The notes beneath the pieces are model-generated. The model made no database searches. It saw only the letters and a list, made by a program, of their open reading frames with translations, and had not been told where the DNA came from. The translations under genes and the position numbers were made by a program. 64,000 nt of DNA from Dryas octopetala (lineage: Eukaryota > Streptophyta > Magnoliopsida > Rosales > Rosaceae), in contig OY992840.1 of NCBI GenBank assembly GCA_963921425.1, positions 13,146,501 to 13,210,500 on the forward strand. The letters run 5' to 3'. The first letter of the stretch is position 1. Each line of letters begins with the position of its first letter. Shown piece after piece: positions 63,180-64,000 of this stretch.

Positions 63180-64000
63180 TAAAAAATCAATTATGAGTGC
63201 TCCAGAGACTAGCCCAAGTCGCATAGGAGGCGGTACCACCTCCGACACTCATATAGGTAGGCATGTAGTACCCTGTAACTCTAGTACTTTCAATCATGCC
63301 TATTAAGAGCCATAGTTCAAGCTCCGCCATTCATTCCAGGTACCAAGCACTTTTACCTTGGGATGGATTGAATAAAATATTTAGAGTGCTTGCAATCACA
63401 ACATATGATATGATGTACTTTGCTCATTGAACTCAAGGACAAGATGTTTCAAGTGTTGAGTTGAGTTTCCATCATTGGTGATTATTTAGAAATTGGCTTT
63501 AACCCCATCCCTTTTGATGTCTTCCACACCAAATTCCTTGCAAGTCCGTTGGTTAATGGATCAGCCAAGTTGTGGCATGATCTCACAAAGTTAATGGTGA
63601 TCACTCTATCACTCTATCACTTATCATTTGCCTCACGTAGCTATGTCTCAAGCCAATATGCCTAGACTTGCCATTATATACTTGGCAATAGGCTCTTGAT
63701 AGTGTTGCTTGAATATCACAGTGAATAGGAATAGGAGGCATAAGCATAGCCCAAATTGATATCTCTATTAACAAATTCCTTAGCCATTTCGCTTCTTTAC
63801 TACAAGAAGCCAACGCTATAAATTCGGCTGCCATGGTAGAGTCCGAGATATGTACACGTTTGTTTCTTAGAGCCCCAAGAAATGGCTCCTCCACCAAGGG
63901 TAAAAATCCAACCACTAGTGGATGTATAATCCTCCCGATCTGTTATCCAACTAGCATTGGTGTATCCTTCTAAAACCATAGGATACCCACTGTACCATAT
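63180..64000 (-). mobile_element. Ty1/copia retrotransposon remnant, RNase H end
   Basis: On the minus strand the translation gives YTNASWITDREDYTSTSGW and GGGAISWGSKKQT, then, after a one-base shift near 63870, DSTMAAEFIALASCSKEAKW, IHCDIQATLSRAY and NGKSRHIGLRHSYVRQ, followed by SCHNLADPLTNGLA and a stop near 63497. This is the C-terminal RNase H part of a copia polyprotein. The expected catalytic Asp of the first piece can be seen only as an Asn/Ala variant. No 3' LTR was recognised down to 63180. The element continues past the window edge. Confidence 0.85.

Overview
The window is nuclear DNA of a dicotyledonous plant. The genes have GT-AG introns, the intergenic DNA is AT-rich, there are long GA/CT microsatellites, and MITEs and broken Ty1/copia pieces lie between genes. 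Protein families and gene order suggest a woody rosid, possibly Rosaceae, but the sequence alone does not settle this. No CRISPR array, rRNA, convincing tRNA gene or replication origin was seen.

Layout. 1-4780: gene-free, with a 1.09-kb hAT-type element (2756-3846) that has exact target duplications. 5007-6528 (+): Dof zinc-finger transcription factor, DOF4.6 type, with a (GA)33 tract in its only intron. 9464-11326 (-): ORMDL sphingolipid regulator. 12399-13694 (-): BTB/POZ protein with a leader exon near 14.5-14.65 kb. 16066-16507 (+): small secreted cysteine-rich, defensin-like peptide. 16.5-29 kb: gene-poor, holding two GC-richer islands with ACGT-core motifs, a MITE-like element, a 22-base G run and a near-perfect 150-bp palindrome at 26.8 kb. 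29430-33626 (+): LONESOME HIGHWAY-like bHLH factor, ten exons. 37583-39585 (+): ALMT anion channel, six exons. 40742-43006 (+): HIT zinc-finger protein (ZNHIT2 type). 43743-46811 (+): PUX10-type UBA/UAS/UBX protein. These ten-odd kilobases (37.5-47 kb) are the gene-dense part.

The accessory part is 47.6-64 kb. A decayed copia integrase (47.6-48.56 kb) and LTR-like DNA precede a gene at 49598-51756 that joins an RPW8 domain, the first half of an NB-ARC domain and, across an exon border, a heavy-metal-associated (HMA) domain of the HIPP type. This looks like an integrated-domain immune receptor of the RPW8-NLR class that has lost the GLPL, MHD and LRR parts. A second gene at 54262-55718 carries two RPW8-like domains in tandem, the first with twelve cysteines in 36 residues, and may splice into a degenerate 3' copy of the neighbouring PUX10 gene. 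An isolated last exon of a KELP/PC4 coactivator follows at 57.06 kb. Then come a DUF4228 gene with two frameshifts (58.2-58.9 kb), a set of duplicated non-coding blocks (59.6-63.1 kb) and a frameshifted copia RNase H end (63.2-64 kb).

The region around 49-57 kb therefore reads as an RPW8 locus that has gathered exons from unrelated genes (HIPP, PUX10, KELP). This is the most unusual system in the window. Most other genes are ordinary single-copy plant genes. All exon borders were placed by eye from reading frame, splice consensus and family alignment; no transcript evidence was available.
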